From contig CANHZL010000045.1 in the NCBI GenBank assembly GCA_947465345.1, positions 1 to 7,684 of the forward strand: a stretch of DNA of 7,684 nt, read 5' to 3'. Below the pieces are notes generated by a model. It did no database searches. It was not told the DNA's origin and saw only the letters and a list, made by a program, of their open reading frames with translations. The stretch is from Opitutia bacterium. Its GTDB lineage: Bacteria > Verrucomicrobiota > Verrucomicrobiae > Opitutales > UBA953. Position 1 is the first letter of the stretch, and every line of letters starts with the position of its first letter. Below are positions 1-5,175 of this stretch, piece by piece. Made by a program: the position numbers and the translations under genes.

Positions 1-963
1 AAATCGACGGTGCAGTGGTATCAGAATCCTACCTGGAAGAAGCACGTCATCGCCGAGAACCTCACGAAGGATGACAACGTCTGCGTCGCCGCGCGCGATA
101 TCGACGGCGACGGCAAGGCCGAGATCGCCGTGGGCGCGGGCTGGAATCCGGGCGACACGGTGAAGAGCGGCGCGGTGTTCTACCTCATCCCTCCGGCCGA
201 CCGCACCCAGAAGTGGGAAGCGGTGAAGCTGCACCACGAACCGACCGTCCACCGCATGGCCTGGGTCGAAGTCGCCGCGGGTCGCTGGGACCTCGTCGTC
301 CAGCCCCTCCACGGCGTCGGCAACAAGGCCGGCGCGGGCGCAGGCGCCAAGCTCCTCGCCTACCGCAAGCCCGCCAACCCGAAAGACGAGTGGAAGACCG
401 AGGTCATCAACGACGTCAGCCACATCACCCATAACCTCGACCCGGTCCGCTGGGACCGCTCGGCAAGCCAGCAGATTCTGACCGGCTCCAAGGAAGGCGC
501 CTGGCTTAATTCTTATGCCGACGGCAAGTGGAGCCAGACGCAGCTCACCAAGGAGCCCGTCGGCGAGCTCCGCGCCGGCAAGCTGCCCTCGGGCCCGATG
601 ATCGCGACGGTCGAACCCTTCCACGGCACGAAGTCGGCAGTCTATACGCGCGACGCCGCTGGCGCTTGGCAGCGCCAGCAGATCCTCGACGGCTATAAGG
701 AGGGCCACGCAGTCGCCTGCGCCGACTTCCTCGGTACCGGCTCCGACCAGGTCATGGTCGGCTGGCGCGGCACGGACCCCGGCGTCCGCCTGCTCACCCC
801 GCTCGACGACGCGGGTAAGACCTGGCGCACGAGCGTGGTCTCGACCAAAGAGATCGCCGTCGAAGACTTTAAGGCCGCCGACCTTGACGGCGACGGTAAG
901 CCCGACCTCATCGTCGCCGGCCGCCAGACCAAGAACCTCATGATCTTCTGGAACGCCCGCTAA
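1..963 (+). CDS. FG-GAP/VCBS repeat protein, 3' portion (5' end outside window)
   Basis: The reading frame is open from the first base and ends at TAA 961-963, giving 320 visible codons. A GTG at 10 is in frame, but nothing marks it as a real start, so I treat the gene as 5'-truncated by the window edge. Calcium-binding FG-GAP/VCBS-type loops are visible: DIDGDGKAE near codon 33, a degenerate one (ADFLGTGSDQ) around codon 240, and DLDGDGKPD at codons 294-302, only 18 codons from the end. The spacing and the many Trp/Gly-rich strands fit a beta-propeller. Such proteins are usually exported and bind ligands, polysaccharides or partner proteins. No enzyme motif is visible here, so the specific function is unknown. 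Base use matches the housekeeping genes in the window. The family call is firm; the biological role is not. Confidence 0.85.
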   Translation, partial: KSTVQWYQNPTWKKHVIAENLTKDDNVCVAARDIDGDGKAEIAVGAGWNPGDTVKSGAVFYLIPPADRTQKWEAVKLHHEPTVHRMAWVEVAAGRWDLVVQPLHGVGNKAGAGAGAKLLAYRKPANPKDEWKTEVINDVSHITHNLDPVRWDRSASQQILTGSKEGAWLNSYADGKWSQTQLTKEPVGELRAGKLPSGPMIATVEPFHGTKSAVYTRDAAGAWQRQQILDGYKEGHAVACADFLGTGSDQVMVGWRGTDPGVRLLTPLDDAGKTWRTSVVSTKEIAVEDFKAADLDGDGKPDLIVAGRQTKNLMIFWNAR

Positions 964-982
964 GGCGTCCCGTCTAGGCATG

Positions 983-1008
983 AAAAAGCCCTCGTGAGAG
1001 GGCTTTTT
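983..1008. terminator. Bidirectional rho-independent terminator
   Basis: A perfect 11-bp inverted repeat (983-993 with 998-1008) closes on a GTGA loop, a GNRA-type tetraloop on the + strand. It has a GC-rich core and A5/T5 edges, so both strands end in a T run. It begins 19 bp after the FG-GAP stop codon and lies 12 bp beyond the 3' end of the convergent tRNA-Gln gene, so it can serve both. Confidence 0.93.
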
Positions 1009-1020
1009 GCTTTCAGGAAA

Positions 1021-1091
1021 TAGTCCGACTAGGATTTGAACCTAGACAAGGAGAATCAGAATCTCCTGTGCTACCATTACACCATCGGACT
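1021..1091 (-). tRNA. tRNA-Gln(CUG)
   Basis: Read on the minus strand from 1091, all cloverleaf parts are present. The 7-bp acceptor AGTCCGA/TCGGACT has the weak A1-U72 pair favoured by glutaminyl-tRNA synthetase. The 4-bp D stem GTGT/GCAC ends in a G-U pair. The anticodon stem GGAGA/TCTCC carries loop TTCTGAT, followed by a 4-nt variable region. The T stem CTAGG/CCTAG carries loop TTCAAAT, and the discriminator base is A. The anticodon CTG is at 1057-1059 and reads CAG. No CCA is encoded: the genomic sequence after the discriminator is TTTCC, so CCA must be added after transcription. Length is 71 nt. Confidence 0.96.
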
Positions 1092-1106
1092 GTCCTGAGT
1101 CGTCTG

Positions 1107-1134
1107 ACGATGGGACTCCCCGGCCGTTCGTCAA
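1107..1134 (-). promoter_or_regulatory. Weak candidate promoter for tRNA-Gln
   Basis: On the minus strand TTGACG (1129-1134) resembles a -35 box. It is followed after 16 bp by CATCGT (1107-1112), a poor -10 match at 3 of 6, about 16 nt before the mature tRNA end. The position is right but the -10 is weak. I see no better candidate in 1092-1170. Confidence 0.3.
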
Positions 1135-1170
1135 AAAGAAAGGGATGCGAAAAACGAGGGAAACACGCAA

Positions 1171-1205
1171 GGGATAGGGGTAGGGGTGGGGGCAGGGGTA
1201 GTTAA
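1171..1205. repeat. Left arm of inverted repeat, degenerate GGGGTA hexamers
   Basis: Five hexamer units are based on GGGGTA (GGGATA, GGGGTA, GGGGTG, GGGGCA, GGGGTA), then GTTAA. The reverse complement matches 1685-1719 at 32 of 35 positions, including 12 unbroken positions at the inner end. Positions 1177-1198 hold four GGGG runs with 2-nt loops, a canonical G-quadruplex motif on the + strand. The arm ends exactly one base before ATG 1206, and its last AGGGG (1194-1198) lies 7 nt upstream of that ATG, at Shine-Dalgarno spacing. Confidence 0.9.
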
Positions 1206-1274
1206 ATGCAGTTAGGTGATAGTCATCAAGGGTCAGCTATTGGCGGACAAACGGAGCCTCGGCCTGCTTATGGG

Positions 1275-1688
1275 ATGGAAATCGCGAGCCTCTCCAACTT
1301 CGTCACCTGGCAGAAATCCGTCCGACTTGCCGCCGACGTAATCAAGCTCACCCAACGCACTTCACTCAGCCGACATCTCTGGGCCTGCGACCAGCTACGT
1401 CGCGCCGCGCTATCGGTCCCGAGCAATATCGCTGAAGGCTATGAGCGAAGGGCCGAGAAAGATACCGAGCGCTTCTACCTCATCGCAAAAGGTTCCTGTG
1501 CCGAAGTACTCACGCAAATCAAAGTCGGCCAACTGGCGGATCTTCTGAGCCAGCAAGAAGCCGCGCCTATCGTGGCTCAGTGCGAAGAGATTCTCCGACT
1601 GATCGCCGGAGTGCTTAAGGCGCGCCGACTCGCGCGCGACTCAAATGCATTCGCGCCACAAGCTTCCACCGATAAGCCACGGCGTTAA
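1275..1688 (+). CDS. Four-helix-bundle protein, 23S rRNA intervening-sequence (IVS) family
   Basis: This 137-residue protein carries the family signature: NFVTWQKSV near residue 8, DQLRRAALSVPSNIAEGYER at 39-58 and FYLIAKGSCAEVLTQI at 67-82. These fall on the amphipathic helices of a small all-helical bundle. Relatives are encoded inside insertions in 23S rRNA helices, and the Avd accessory protein of diversity-generating retroelements shares the fold. The biochemical role of stand-alone members is not established, though nucleic-acid binding is suspected. I chose ATG 1275 because family members begin just before the F-x-x-W-Q-K motif. An in-frame ATG at 1206 adds 23 atypical residues but has a better-placed AGGGG in the left repeat arm, so it may be the real start. 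The stop codon (1686-1688) lies inside the right arm. The gene looks less GC-rich than its neighbours, which suggests acquisition. No rRNA is nearby, so this is a free-standing copy. Confidence 0.88.
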   Translation: MEIASLSNFVTWQKSVRLAADVIKLTQRTSLSRHLWACDQLRRAALSVPSNIAEGYERRAEKDTERFYLIAKGSCAEVLTQIKVGQLADLLSQQEAAPIVAQCEEILRLIAGVLKARRLARDSNAFAPQASTDKPRR

Positions 1689-1725
1689 CTACCCCTACCC
1701 CTACCCCTACCCCTACCCCTACCCC
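1685..1725. repeat. Right arm of inverted repeat, six perfect TACCCC hexamers
   Basis: Positions 1690-1725 are six exact TACCCC units, preceded by TTAAC. Positions 1685-1719 are the inverted partner of 1171-1205 (32 of 35 match). The minus strand reads GGGGTA six times and could form a G-quadruplex. The arm contains the stop of the four-helix-bundle gene (1686-1688) and the TAG stop of the convergent doc gene (1719-1721), so the two stops are 30 bp apart inside one repeat. This arm is perfect while the left arm is degenerate. Confidence 0.92.
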
Positions 1726-2129
1726 TTCTTCCTCTTCTTCGCCTTCGGTTCGCCCACCGACTTAGCCAACCACTGTCCATATTCAGCCTCGGAGATCTGG
1801 CTGGCCGCCAGACCGAGCGTCTTGATCACGACTTCGACTTCCGACGCCTCGAAGGTCAGGCCATTTAATTCCATGAAGGCCGCGGCCGCCATGAAGCCGG
1901 TCCGCTTGTTGCCATCTGTGAACAGATGACCCTGGACGATGCCGACCGCATAAGCCGCGGCGAGCCGGGCCAAGGTGGGTTCGCCGTAAGAGAACAGATG
2001 CTTTGGTCGCGCCAAAGCCGACTGCAGGCGACCGGCGTCGCGAATGCTCGCATCGCCACCATAGTCGGCGACGACCAACTCGTGGAGAGCCAGAACGGAC
2101 TCCAGTCCCAGCCAATGCGGCTCTTTCAT
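1719..2129 (-). CDS. doc: Doc (death-on-curing) family toxin, Fic fold
   Basis: This 136-residue protein carries the Fic/Doc active-site motif HLFTDGNKRT at residues 68-77. The motif includes the His, the Asp, the Asn-Lys-Arg of the Doc subtype and the anchoring Phe. Doc enzymes phosphorylate EF-Tu and halt translation, and the HxFxDxNKR form distinguishes them from AMPylating Fic proteins, which carry GNGR. The N-terminal segment LGLESVLALHELVVADYGG and the region RLQSALARPKHLFSYGE are also typical. The length is normal for Doc. The start codon overlaps the antitoxin stop (ATGA at 2126-2129), so translation is probably coupled. The basic tail (KAKKRKKG) is unusual and its last codons and stop lie in or beside the TACCCC array, so the C-terminus may have been altered when the repeat arose. 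All motif residues are intact and the toxin looks functional. Confidence 0.92.
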   Translation of the reverse strand: MKEPHWLGLESVLALHELVVADYGGDASIRDAGRLQSALARPKHLFSYGEPTLARLAAAYAVGIVQGHLFTDGNKRTGFMAAAAFMELNGLTFEASEVEVVIKTLGLAASQISEAEYGQWLAKSVGEPKAKKRKKG

Positions 2130-2353
2130 TTGGCAAGTTCGCCCAGGGCGTTACGATAGCGACGGCTGAGGGATTTGAAGACCGCCAGCTCCTTGGCGAA
2201 ATCCGGATTGGTCGCGAATAGGCGGACGCCATCCTTGGAGGCCGAGTAATCGAGGCCATCGCCCTCCTCGACGCGGAGCTGCTCGAGGATTTCCTTAGGC
2301 AGGATCACCCCGAGCGAATTGCCGATGCGACGCACTTTGAGCTTTTTGGCCAT
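2126..2353 (-). CDS. AbrB/MazE/SpoVT-family antitoxin
   Basis: This is a 75-residue protein. Residues 2-45 fit the swapped-hairpin AbrB/MazE DNA-binding domain: KLKVRRIGNSLGVILPKEIL (IGNSLGVxLPK is the family core), then LRVEEGDGLDYSASKDGVRL. The C-terminal part (about 50-75), rich in charged residues and Leu, is where such antitoxins bind and block their toxin. It overlaps the downstream doc gene by 4 bp, the usual toxin-antitoxin arrangement with the antitoxin first. Classical Doc partners are Phd proteins; AbrB-type partners are also known. It probably represses its own operon through the palindromes directly upstream. No Shine-Dalgarno sequence precedes ATG 2353, and the nearest promoter-like boxes would give a nearly leaderless mRNA. 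Confidence 0.9.
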   Translation of the reverse strand: MAKKLKVRRIGNSLGVILPKEILEQLRVEEGDGLDYSASKDGVRLFATNPDFAKELAVFKSLSRRYRNALGELAK

Positions 2354-2358
2354 ATTCT

Positions 2359-2387
2359 TGTTGTAACAACATTTGTTATAACATCAA
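2359..2387 (-). promoter_or_regulatory. Toxin-antitoxin operator pair and overlapping promoter candidate
   Basis: Two palindromes lie directly upstream of the antitoxin gene: TGTTGTAACAACA (2359-2371) and TGTTATAACA (2374-2383). They share TGTTRTAACA, with starts 15 bp apart. On the minus strand TTGATG (2382-2387) and TACAAC (2360-2365), separated by 16 bp, make a reasonable -35/-10 pair. The palindromes cover the -10 box and most of the spacer, just touching the -35, so a bound antitoxin would block RNA polymerase. Transcription would then begin at about the ATG (2353). Operator function is inferred from symmetry and position. Confidence 0.6.
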
Positions 2388-2411
2388 GCCGAAAGCAAAC
2401 TTCCCAGCTCC

Positions 2412-2570
2412 CGGTCTCCCCTTGAGCCTTGCCTCTCTGCCTTGGGTAGGGACGTGATTGCCATCACGTCCGTTCGCCGATCCACACAGTTATTGATCTG
2501 ACTTAGCTAAGACCCGGCGACTCTCAGACTTCGGCCTCGAACGGATGCGATGGCAATCGCATCCCTACCC
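2412..2570. repeat. Interspersed repeat copy 1: REP doublet (BIME/REPIN-like)
   Basis: The core 2444-2570 matches 5208-5334 at 121 of 127 positions without gaps. Weaker similarity (about 30 of 37) continues upstream through 2412. The core has 33-bp terminal inverted repeats (2444-2476 and 2538-2570; 29 of 33). Each terminus is itself a hairpin with a 9-bp stem and 4-nt loop: 2450-2471 (loop TGCC) and 2543-2564 (loop GGCA). Each has GTAG at its outer foot (2446-2449, and 2565-2568 on the minus strand), the hallmark of REP elements moved by RAYT (TnpA_REP) transposases. The roughly 60-bp middle includes the palindrome CTTAGCTAAG. It lies between the patB-like gene end and the toxin-antitoxin promoter, where it could also stop transcription. 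Confidence 0.85.
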
Positions 2571-2582
2571 ATTGCCTTCCTT

Positions 2583-2614
2583 GTCAACTGACCAGCCGGC
2601 CAACGGGTCAACTC
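2583..2614. repeat. Degenerate octamer array (GTCAACTG type), 4 units
   Basis: Four 8-bp units, GTCAACTG, ACCAGCCG, GCCAACGG and GTCAACTC, follow REP doublet copy 1 after 12 bp. The array matches a similar octamer stretch after REP copy 2: GGCCAACGGGTCAACT against GGTCAACGGATCAACT, 14 of 16. Confidence 0.6.
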
Positions 2615-2627
2615 GCGTTGTCTCTCT

Positions 2628-2659
2628 CCGGCCCTCGTGTCCTCCAGCCCTCCTGCCCT
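2628..2659. repeat. Degenerate octamer array (CCNGCCCT type), 4 units
   Basis: Units CCGGCCCT, CGTGTCCT, CCAGCCCT and CCTGCCCT share an 8-bp period. They end 6 bp before the stop codon of the PatB-like gene at 2666. A comparable GCCTCYGG octamer array sits near the end of the RluA-family gene (5402-5425). No function can be read from them. Confidence 0.5.
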
Positions 2660-2665
2660 CTACGC

Positions 2666-3829
2666 TTACTTCCCCTTTCCCGGCGCGCGATCCACGACCT
2701 TCTTCATCCGCCGCAAAATCTCGCGCAGACGTTCGCGCGGACAGCCGAAATTGAGTCGCACGTGACCGGGTCCTCCGAAATCGGCGCCGTTACTGAAACC
2801 GATGCCGCCCTTCTCGAACTCGGCATGCGCGTCCTCGAAACCGAGCGCGGTGATGTCGAACCACACGAGGAAGCTAGCCTGCGGACGCTGACGGAGCACG
2901 ACGCCAGGCATAGACTTGAGTTCCTGTTCAATGAGGTCGAGGTTACCGCGGAGATATTCCACGCACTCGAGGCGCCACGGCTCCCCGTGGTCGAACGCCG
3001 CCTGGGTGGCGGCGAGGCCGAAGACATTCTGGTCCAACGAAAGGCCTTGGAGGACGCGGCGGAAGCGCGTGCGTAGTCCGGCGTCCGGGATGATCGCAAA
3101 TCCACAGGTGAGGCCGGCGATATTGAAGGTCTTGCTCGCGGCCATCAAGGTGACCGTTCGTGCGGCGAGATCCTCTCCCAGCGCAGCGAAGACGGTATGC
3201 TGCACAGCTGGATCGAGCACGAGGTCGCAGTGGATCTCGTCGGAGCAAACGGTGAGGTCATGCTTGCGCACCAAAGCGGCGAGGCGGTCGAGCTCAGCGC
3301 GGTCGAAGACGCGGGCGAGCGGGTTGTAGGGATTGCAGAGCAGGAGCACCTTGGCGTGCGGCTGCGCGCAGGCGACCTCGAGCTTGGCCCAGTCGAACGT
3401 CCAGCGGCCGCCCTCGAACACCATCTCGAGTTTGAGCGGATTGCGCTCGGACAGCACCGGTGCGGTCATGAACGGCGGGTAGACGGGGACGGTCGTGACC
3501 ACAGACTCGCCCGGCTTGCTGGCGCAACGGATGGCGGCATGAATGCCGGGCACGAGCGAGCACATGAACGTGATCCACTCGGGCTTGACCTCCCAGCCAT
3601 GGCGACGGCGGAGGTGATTGACGATGGACGCAAAGACCGCATCGCGCTGCGCGGGGTAACCATACACGCCATGGGCGGCGCGGGCCTGGACGGCGTCTAC
3701 CACGGCGGGCGGTGCCTTGAAGTCCATATCCGCGATCCAGCAAGGGATGATGTCCTTGTCAGAATACTTGTGCCACTTGGTGCTGTCGGTCCCGGCGCGT
3801 TCCGGACAGCTGTCGAAATCGAAAGCCAT
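2666..3829 (-). CDS. MalY/PatB-family PLP-dependent C-S beta-lyase
   Basis: This 387-residue fold-type I aminotransferase-like protein probably cleaves C-S bonds of cystathionine or cysteine conjugates, giving a thiol, pyruvate and ammonia in the cytoplasm. Family marks are WIADMDF at 31-37 and the YGYP pocket at 56-59. NPYNP at 166-170 stands where most relatives have NPHNP. SDEIH at 196-200 includes the Asp that pairs with the PLP ring nitrogen. K233 in ASKTFNIAGL is the Schiff-base lysine, and R358 in VRLNFG binds the substrate carboxylate. The length is normal. ATG 3829 is chosen because the protein then starts in the usual place (FDFD...TKWHKY); the open frame continues further upstream but overlaps the divergent methyltransferase gene. 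No Shine-Dalgarno sequence is visible. The 55-bp divergent gap (3830-3884) shows no promoter I would call. The exact substrate (malY-like or patB-like) cannot be settled from sequence. Confidence 0.92.
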   Translation of the reverse strand: MAFDFDSCPERAGTDSTKWHKYSDKDIIPCWIADMDFKAPPAVVDAVQARAAHGVYGYPAQRDAVFASIVNHLRRRHGWEVKPEWITFMCSLVPGIHAAIRCASKPGESVVTTVPVYPPFMTAPVLSERNPLKLEMVFEGGRWTFDWAKLEVACAQPHAKVLLLCNPYNPLARVFDRAELDRLAALVRKHDLTVCSDEIHCDLVLDPAVQHTVFAALGEDLAARTVTLMAASKTFNIAGLTCGFAIIPDAGLRTRFRRVLQGLSLDQNVFGLAATQAAFDHGEPWRLECVEYLRGNLDLIEQELKSMPGVVLRQRPQASFLVWFDITALGFEDAHAEFEKGGIGFSNGADFGGPGHVRLNFGCPRERLREILRRMKKVVDRAPGKGK

Positions 3830-3884
3830 AGTCTGAGGAGAACCTTGGATTGAACCATGCGACGGGCAAACGCAATCTGCCGAC

Positions 3885-4352
3885 ATGTCTTCCGTTCGTG
3901 TCATGCCCGCCGACCTCGCCGGATGCCGGGTACGTGTCGGCACCCTCGACGGCTTCACGGTCGCGGTGACCGAGGCCGGCGAACTGATCCTCCGCCTGCC
4001 GACCCGGTCGGCCGAGTTCCGCCGCCGACTAAAGTCCTGGGGCTGCATCGCGGTCCCCGGCCGCCTGCCGAAGGTGCGCGCCATCCGCGCCCATGGCTCC
4101 CGTTTCCAGCTCAAGGTCTGGCAGGCCTGCCAACGGATTCGCCCCGGCCAGACCGCCACCTACGGCGCACTGGCCAAGGCCGTCGGCTGCCGGTCCGCCC
4201 AAGCGGTCGGCACCGCCCTCAGCGCCAATCCCCTCGCGGTCCTCATCCCCTGCCACCGGGTCGTCAGCGCCACCGGCACAGGCGGCTTCGCCTGGGGCCT
4301 CGCCCGGAAACGCCGTTGGCTAAAGGCCGAACGCGATGGGCTGGCTGACTGA
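3885..4352 (+). CDS. ogt: Methylated-DNA--protein-cysteine S-methyltransferase (Ogt/AdaC type)
   Basis: This 155-residue suicide repair protein moves the alkyl group from O6-alkylguanine to its own cysteine. The acceptor is C123 in IPCHRV (121-126). Residues 73-101 (FQLKVWQACQRIRPGQTATY and the following LAKAVG) form the helix-turn-helix DNA-binding region. GGFAWGLARKRRWLKAE (133-149) matches the C-terminal active-site loop. It lacks the Ada zinc domain, so it is the single-domain Ogt kind. One oddity is that the arginine finger that flips the base (human R128, in AARAVG) aligns with Q106 in SAQAVG. ATG 3885 is used; ATG 3903 is a possible internal start and neither has a clear ribosome-binding site. 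The gene is divergent from the PatB-like gene and overlaps comF by 17 bp, so it probably leads a two-gene operon. Confidence 0.92.
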   Translation: MSSVRVMPADLAGCRVRVGTLDGFTVAVTEAGELILRLPTRSAEFRRRLKSWGCIAVPGRLPKVRAIRAHGSRFQLKVWQACQRIRPGQTATYGALAKAVGCRSAQAVGTALSANPLAVLIPCHRVVSATGTGGFAWGLARKRRWLKAERDGLAD

Positions 4353-5064
4353 CCTCGACCGCGGGTTCTTCGACCTGGTCTTCCCTCGGGACTGCGCGGT
4401 CACGCAGGAGCCGATGGACGACGCCGAGCGCCTTCACCTCTCGGCTGCTGGGGCTAATCAGCTCCCCCGCATCACCGACCCCCGCTGCCTGACGTGCGGC
4501 CACCCGTTCGAAGGCATCCTCGAAGGCGACCGGGCCTGCCCCCATTGCCTCGACCTCCAGCCGGCCTTCGCCCGGGCGGTCTGCGCCTTCCGTGCGCGCG
4601 GCCCCGCCCGCCGGATTATCCACCGCATCAAGTACGAGCGCTGCCCGTTCCTGATCGACGACCTCGCCCACGCGGCGCTTTCGGACGACGTCTTCCGACG
4701 CCACCTCGCCGGGTCGGTGTTGGTCCCAGTCCCGCTGCACGGCGCCCGCCAGTTCGACCGCGGCTACAATCAGGCGGAACGGATCGCCAAGGTGTTGGCG
4801 ACGCACGTCGCGGGGTGTCGCGCGGATTTCCTCCTCCGCAAACAGCACGAGACCATCTCGCAGACGCGACTCGGGCGACAAGAGCGCCGTAAGAACGTCG
4901 CCGGCGCGTTCGTCGTCGCCGACGGGATATCCGTCGATCCGAATACCCGCTATGTCGTCATCGACGATGTCCTCACCACCGGCGCGACGCTGCATGCGTG
5001 TACGATCACGCTGAAGAAAGCGGGCGCAACATTGGTGGATGCTGCGGCTCTGGCGCATGGGTGA
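4336..5064 (+). CDS. comF: ComF-family phosphoribosyltransferase with zinc finger
   Basis: This 242-residue protein resembles ComF/GntX, which supports DNA uptake or transformation in competent bacteria; its substrate is not known. A zinc site is visible as C51-x2-C54 and C68-x2-C71. The N-terminal FPRDCAVT (16-23) keeps only one Cys where many relatives have C-x2-C. The segment PVPLHGARQFDRGYNQAERI (131-150) is a ComF hallmark. The PRPP-binding loop VVIDDVLTTGAT lies at 207-218, so the phosphoribosyltransferase active site is intact. The length is typical. ATG 4336 falls inside the end of the methyltransferase gene (17-bp overlap, different frame). AAAGG at 4322-4326 may act as a weak ribosome-binding site, and translational coupling is likely. 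The gene ends facing the convergent RluA-family gene across a repeat-rich gap. Confidence 0.92.
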   Translation: MGWLTDLDRGFFDLVFPRDCAVTQEPMDDAERLHLSAAGANQLPRITDPRCLTCGHPFEGILEGDRACPHCLDLQPAFARAVCAFRARGPARRIIHRIKYERCPFLIDDLAHAALSDDVFRRHLAGSVLVPVPLHGARQFDRGYNQAERIAKVLATHVAGCRADFLLRKQHETISQTRLGRQERRKNVAGAFVVADGISVDPNTRYVVIDDVLTTGATLHACTITLKKAGATLVDAAALAHG

Positions 5065-5073
5065 GTAAGAATA

Positions 5074-5121
5074 GAGGGCTGGGTCGATGACTGCGTTGAG
5101 GGCTGAATCGAGGACTGAGTT
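5074..5121. repeat. 12-bp tandem repeat, 4 imperfect units
   Basis: There are two 24-bp units (5074-5097 and 5098-5121, 20 of 24 identical), each made of two related 12-mers such as GAGGGCTGGGTC and GAGGACTGAGTT. They begin 9 bp after the comF stop. Nothing further is recognisable between here and the next repeat at 5176. Confidence 0.7.
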
Positions 5122-5175
5122 GATGTTTCACCCGTCACCTTTGCGAATGTGCGCTCCAGCCAATCATCCAGTCTA

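Noticed and set aside
1206..1725. Intervening sequence inside a 23S rRNA, or a diversity-generating retroelement Avd gene
   Set aside because: No rRNA sequence flanks the gene, and no reverse transcriptase or template/variable repeat pair is visible.
1690..1725. CRISPR array or telomere-like end
   Set aside because: The units are 6 bp with no spacers and lie between genes in continuous chromosome.
1645..1929. Small + strand frame with a Tyr-Pro repeat tract
   Set aside because: The Tyr-Pro tract is simply the translated TACCCC array and the rest is antisense to doc.
1021..2390. Genomic island integrated at tRNA-Gln
   Set aside because: The accessory genes lie on the 5' side of the tRNA, no integrase is present, and I found no duplicated tRNA 3' end.
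3197..3853. Long + strand open frame opposite the PatB-like gene
   Set aside because: It is a mirror frame of a well-supported gene, with no motifs of its own.
3830..3884. Divergent promoter between the PatB-like and methyltransferase genes
   Set aside because: A promoter is expected here, but no -35/-10 pair on either strand was good enough to place.
3830..4159. Upstream extension of the PatB-like gene by 110 codons
   Set aside because: It overlaps the methyltransferase gene on the other strand, has no family similarity, and the typical PatB N-terminus begins at ATG 3829.
4264..5058. Long minus-strand open frame opposite comF
   Set aside because: The + strand encodes a complete ComF with zinc and PRPP motifs; the reverse frame has no recognisable domain and is a high-GC artefact.
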